The notes under the pieces were generated by a model. It saw nothing but the letters and a program-made list of their open reading frames with translations. It ran no database searches and had not been told where the DNA came from. The position numbers and the translations under genes are program-made. A stretch of 49,270 nt of DNA from Actinomycetes bacterium (lineage in GTDB: Bacteria; Actinomycetota; Acidimicrobiia; Acidimicrobiales; RAAP-2): contig JAJZVL010000017.1 in NCBI GenBank assembly GCA_021845725.1, forward strand, positions 1 to 49,270, in the 5' to 3' direction. Below, in pieces: positions 48,761-49,270 of the stretch (position 1 is the stretch's first letter; every line of letters begins with the position of its first letter).

Positions 48761-48857
48761 CCGGTTGGCCCCGGCCCATGCTCTCCGGAACAACCACGAG
48801 ATGCTCTACGGTCGCGTTCGCCGAGAGCCTCCCGAAGCGATCAACAGCCACGGACCC

Positions 48858-49270
48858 ATGACCACCTACTTCACCGCAGATCAGCACTTCGGTCACCAGA
48901 ACATCATCGGGTACTGCGGCCGGCCGTTCCACAGCGTCGGCGAGATGAACGCCGTGCTCGTCGCGAACTGGAACGCCGTCGTCGGCCCGCACGACACAGT
49001 CCACGTCCTCGGCGACGTCGCAATGGGTCGCCGGGAGGAGTCGATGCCGCTCATCGGTCGTCTCGCCGGGCGCAAGATCCTGTACCCGGGGAACCACGAC
49101 CGATGCTGGTACGGACACGGGCAACGGGCCCTGCGCCTGGAGCAGGAATACTTCGACGCCGGGTTCGACGAGATTCGCCAGGGGTCGCTTGCGGTGACCG
49201 TCGGCAACCGGGAGGTCCTCGTCTGCCACCTCCCGTACCAAGGCGACAGCGGCGAGACCGAGCGCTACGC
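48858..49270 (+). CDS. Calcineurin-like metallophosphoesterase, copy 2 (cut by window end)
   Basis: The first 137 codons of a second metallophosphoesterase, nearly identical to 46955-47707. The motifs ADQHFGH, LGDVAMG, PGNHD and CHLPYQGD are all present; changes are mostly silent or conservative. The 10 bases before the ATG (CCACGGACCC) are also shared. The last 116 bases available are identical to copy 1. The gene continues beyond the window. Confidence 0.92.
   Translation, partial: MTTYFTADQHFGHQNIIGYCGRPFHSVGEMNAVLVANWNAVVGPHDTVHVLGDVAMGRREESMPLIGRLAGRKILYPGNHDRCWYGHGQRALRLEQEYFDAGFDEIRQGSLAVTVGNREVLVCHLPYQGDSGETERY

Overview
The window is about 49 kb of very GC-rich DNA from an actinobacterium. 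Two F420-type luciferase-like oxidoreductases, cell-wall-binding (CWB2) repeats, a secreted protein with the YWLV/DGGIF repeat, and many genes whose start codon sits 6-8 nt downstream of a TAnnnT -10 box (leaderless mRNAs) fit Actinomycetota, perhaps class Acidimicrobiia. That placement is inference. No rRNA, complete tRNA, CRISPR array or insertion sequence was recognised.

Layout. (1) 1-15671, all on the plus strand, is a catabolic region: the 3' end of a UbiD-type decarboxylase, a three-subunit molybdenum hydroxylase (FAD, 2Fe-2S, Mo), the flavin prenyltransferase UbiX that makes the UbiD cofactor, an F420 oxidoreductase, an SDR, an M24 metallohydrolase, a Glu/Leu/Phe/Val dehydrogenase, an HpcH/HpaI aldolase, a CoxG-like SRPBCC protein, a DHA2 exporter, a small zinc-ribbon protein and a second, orphan molybdenum-hydroxylase large subunit. 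A pathway for an aromatic or heteroaromatic acid is the simplest reading; the substrate cannot be told from sequence. (2) 15814-25434 holds envelope genes: a BrkB/YihY protein and an MMPL transporter overlapping tail to tail by 271 bp, a divergent TetR regulator with a palindromic operator in the shared promoter, an MscS channel, another F420 oxidoreductase, a secreted YWLV-repeat protein, a DUF503 protein and a CWB2 protein. (3) 25527-30016 on the minus strand is one apparent operon, nfeD - SPFH/Band 7 - fused EtfB-EtfA - quinone-type oxidoreductase. (4) 30441-45051 is mostly housekeeping or transport: a PIG-V-like mannosyltransferase, an HtrA protease, a fused indolepyruvate:ferredoxin oxidoreductase, CtaG, a PAS/degenerate-GGDEF protein, a MarR-DHA2 pair, an APC permease, a Fur-family regulator and a PepC peptidase.

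(5) 45052-49270 is an accessory island: VapBC and MazEF-like toxin-antitoxin pairs, a possible gene remnant, two near-identical metallophosphoesterase genes (the second cut by the window end) flanking a NYN-domain nuclease-like gene, a 73-bp dispersed direct repeat, and a strongly structured non-coding segment with mutually exclusive pairings just before the NYN gene. This last part is the best candidate for an undescribed system. Its function is not known from sequence.
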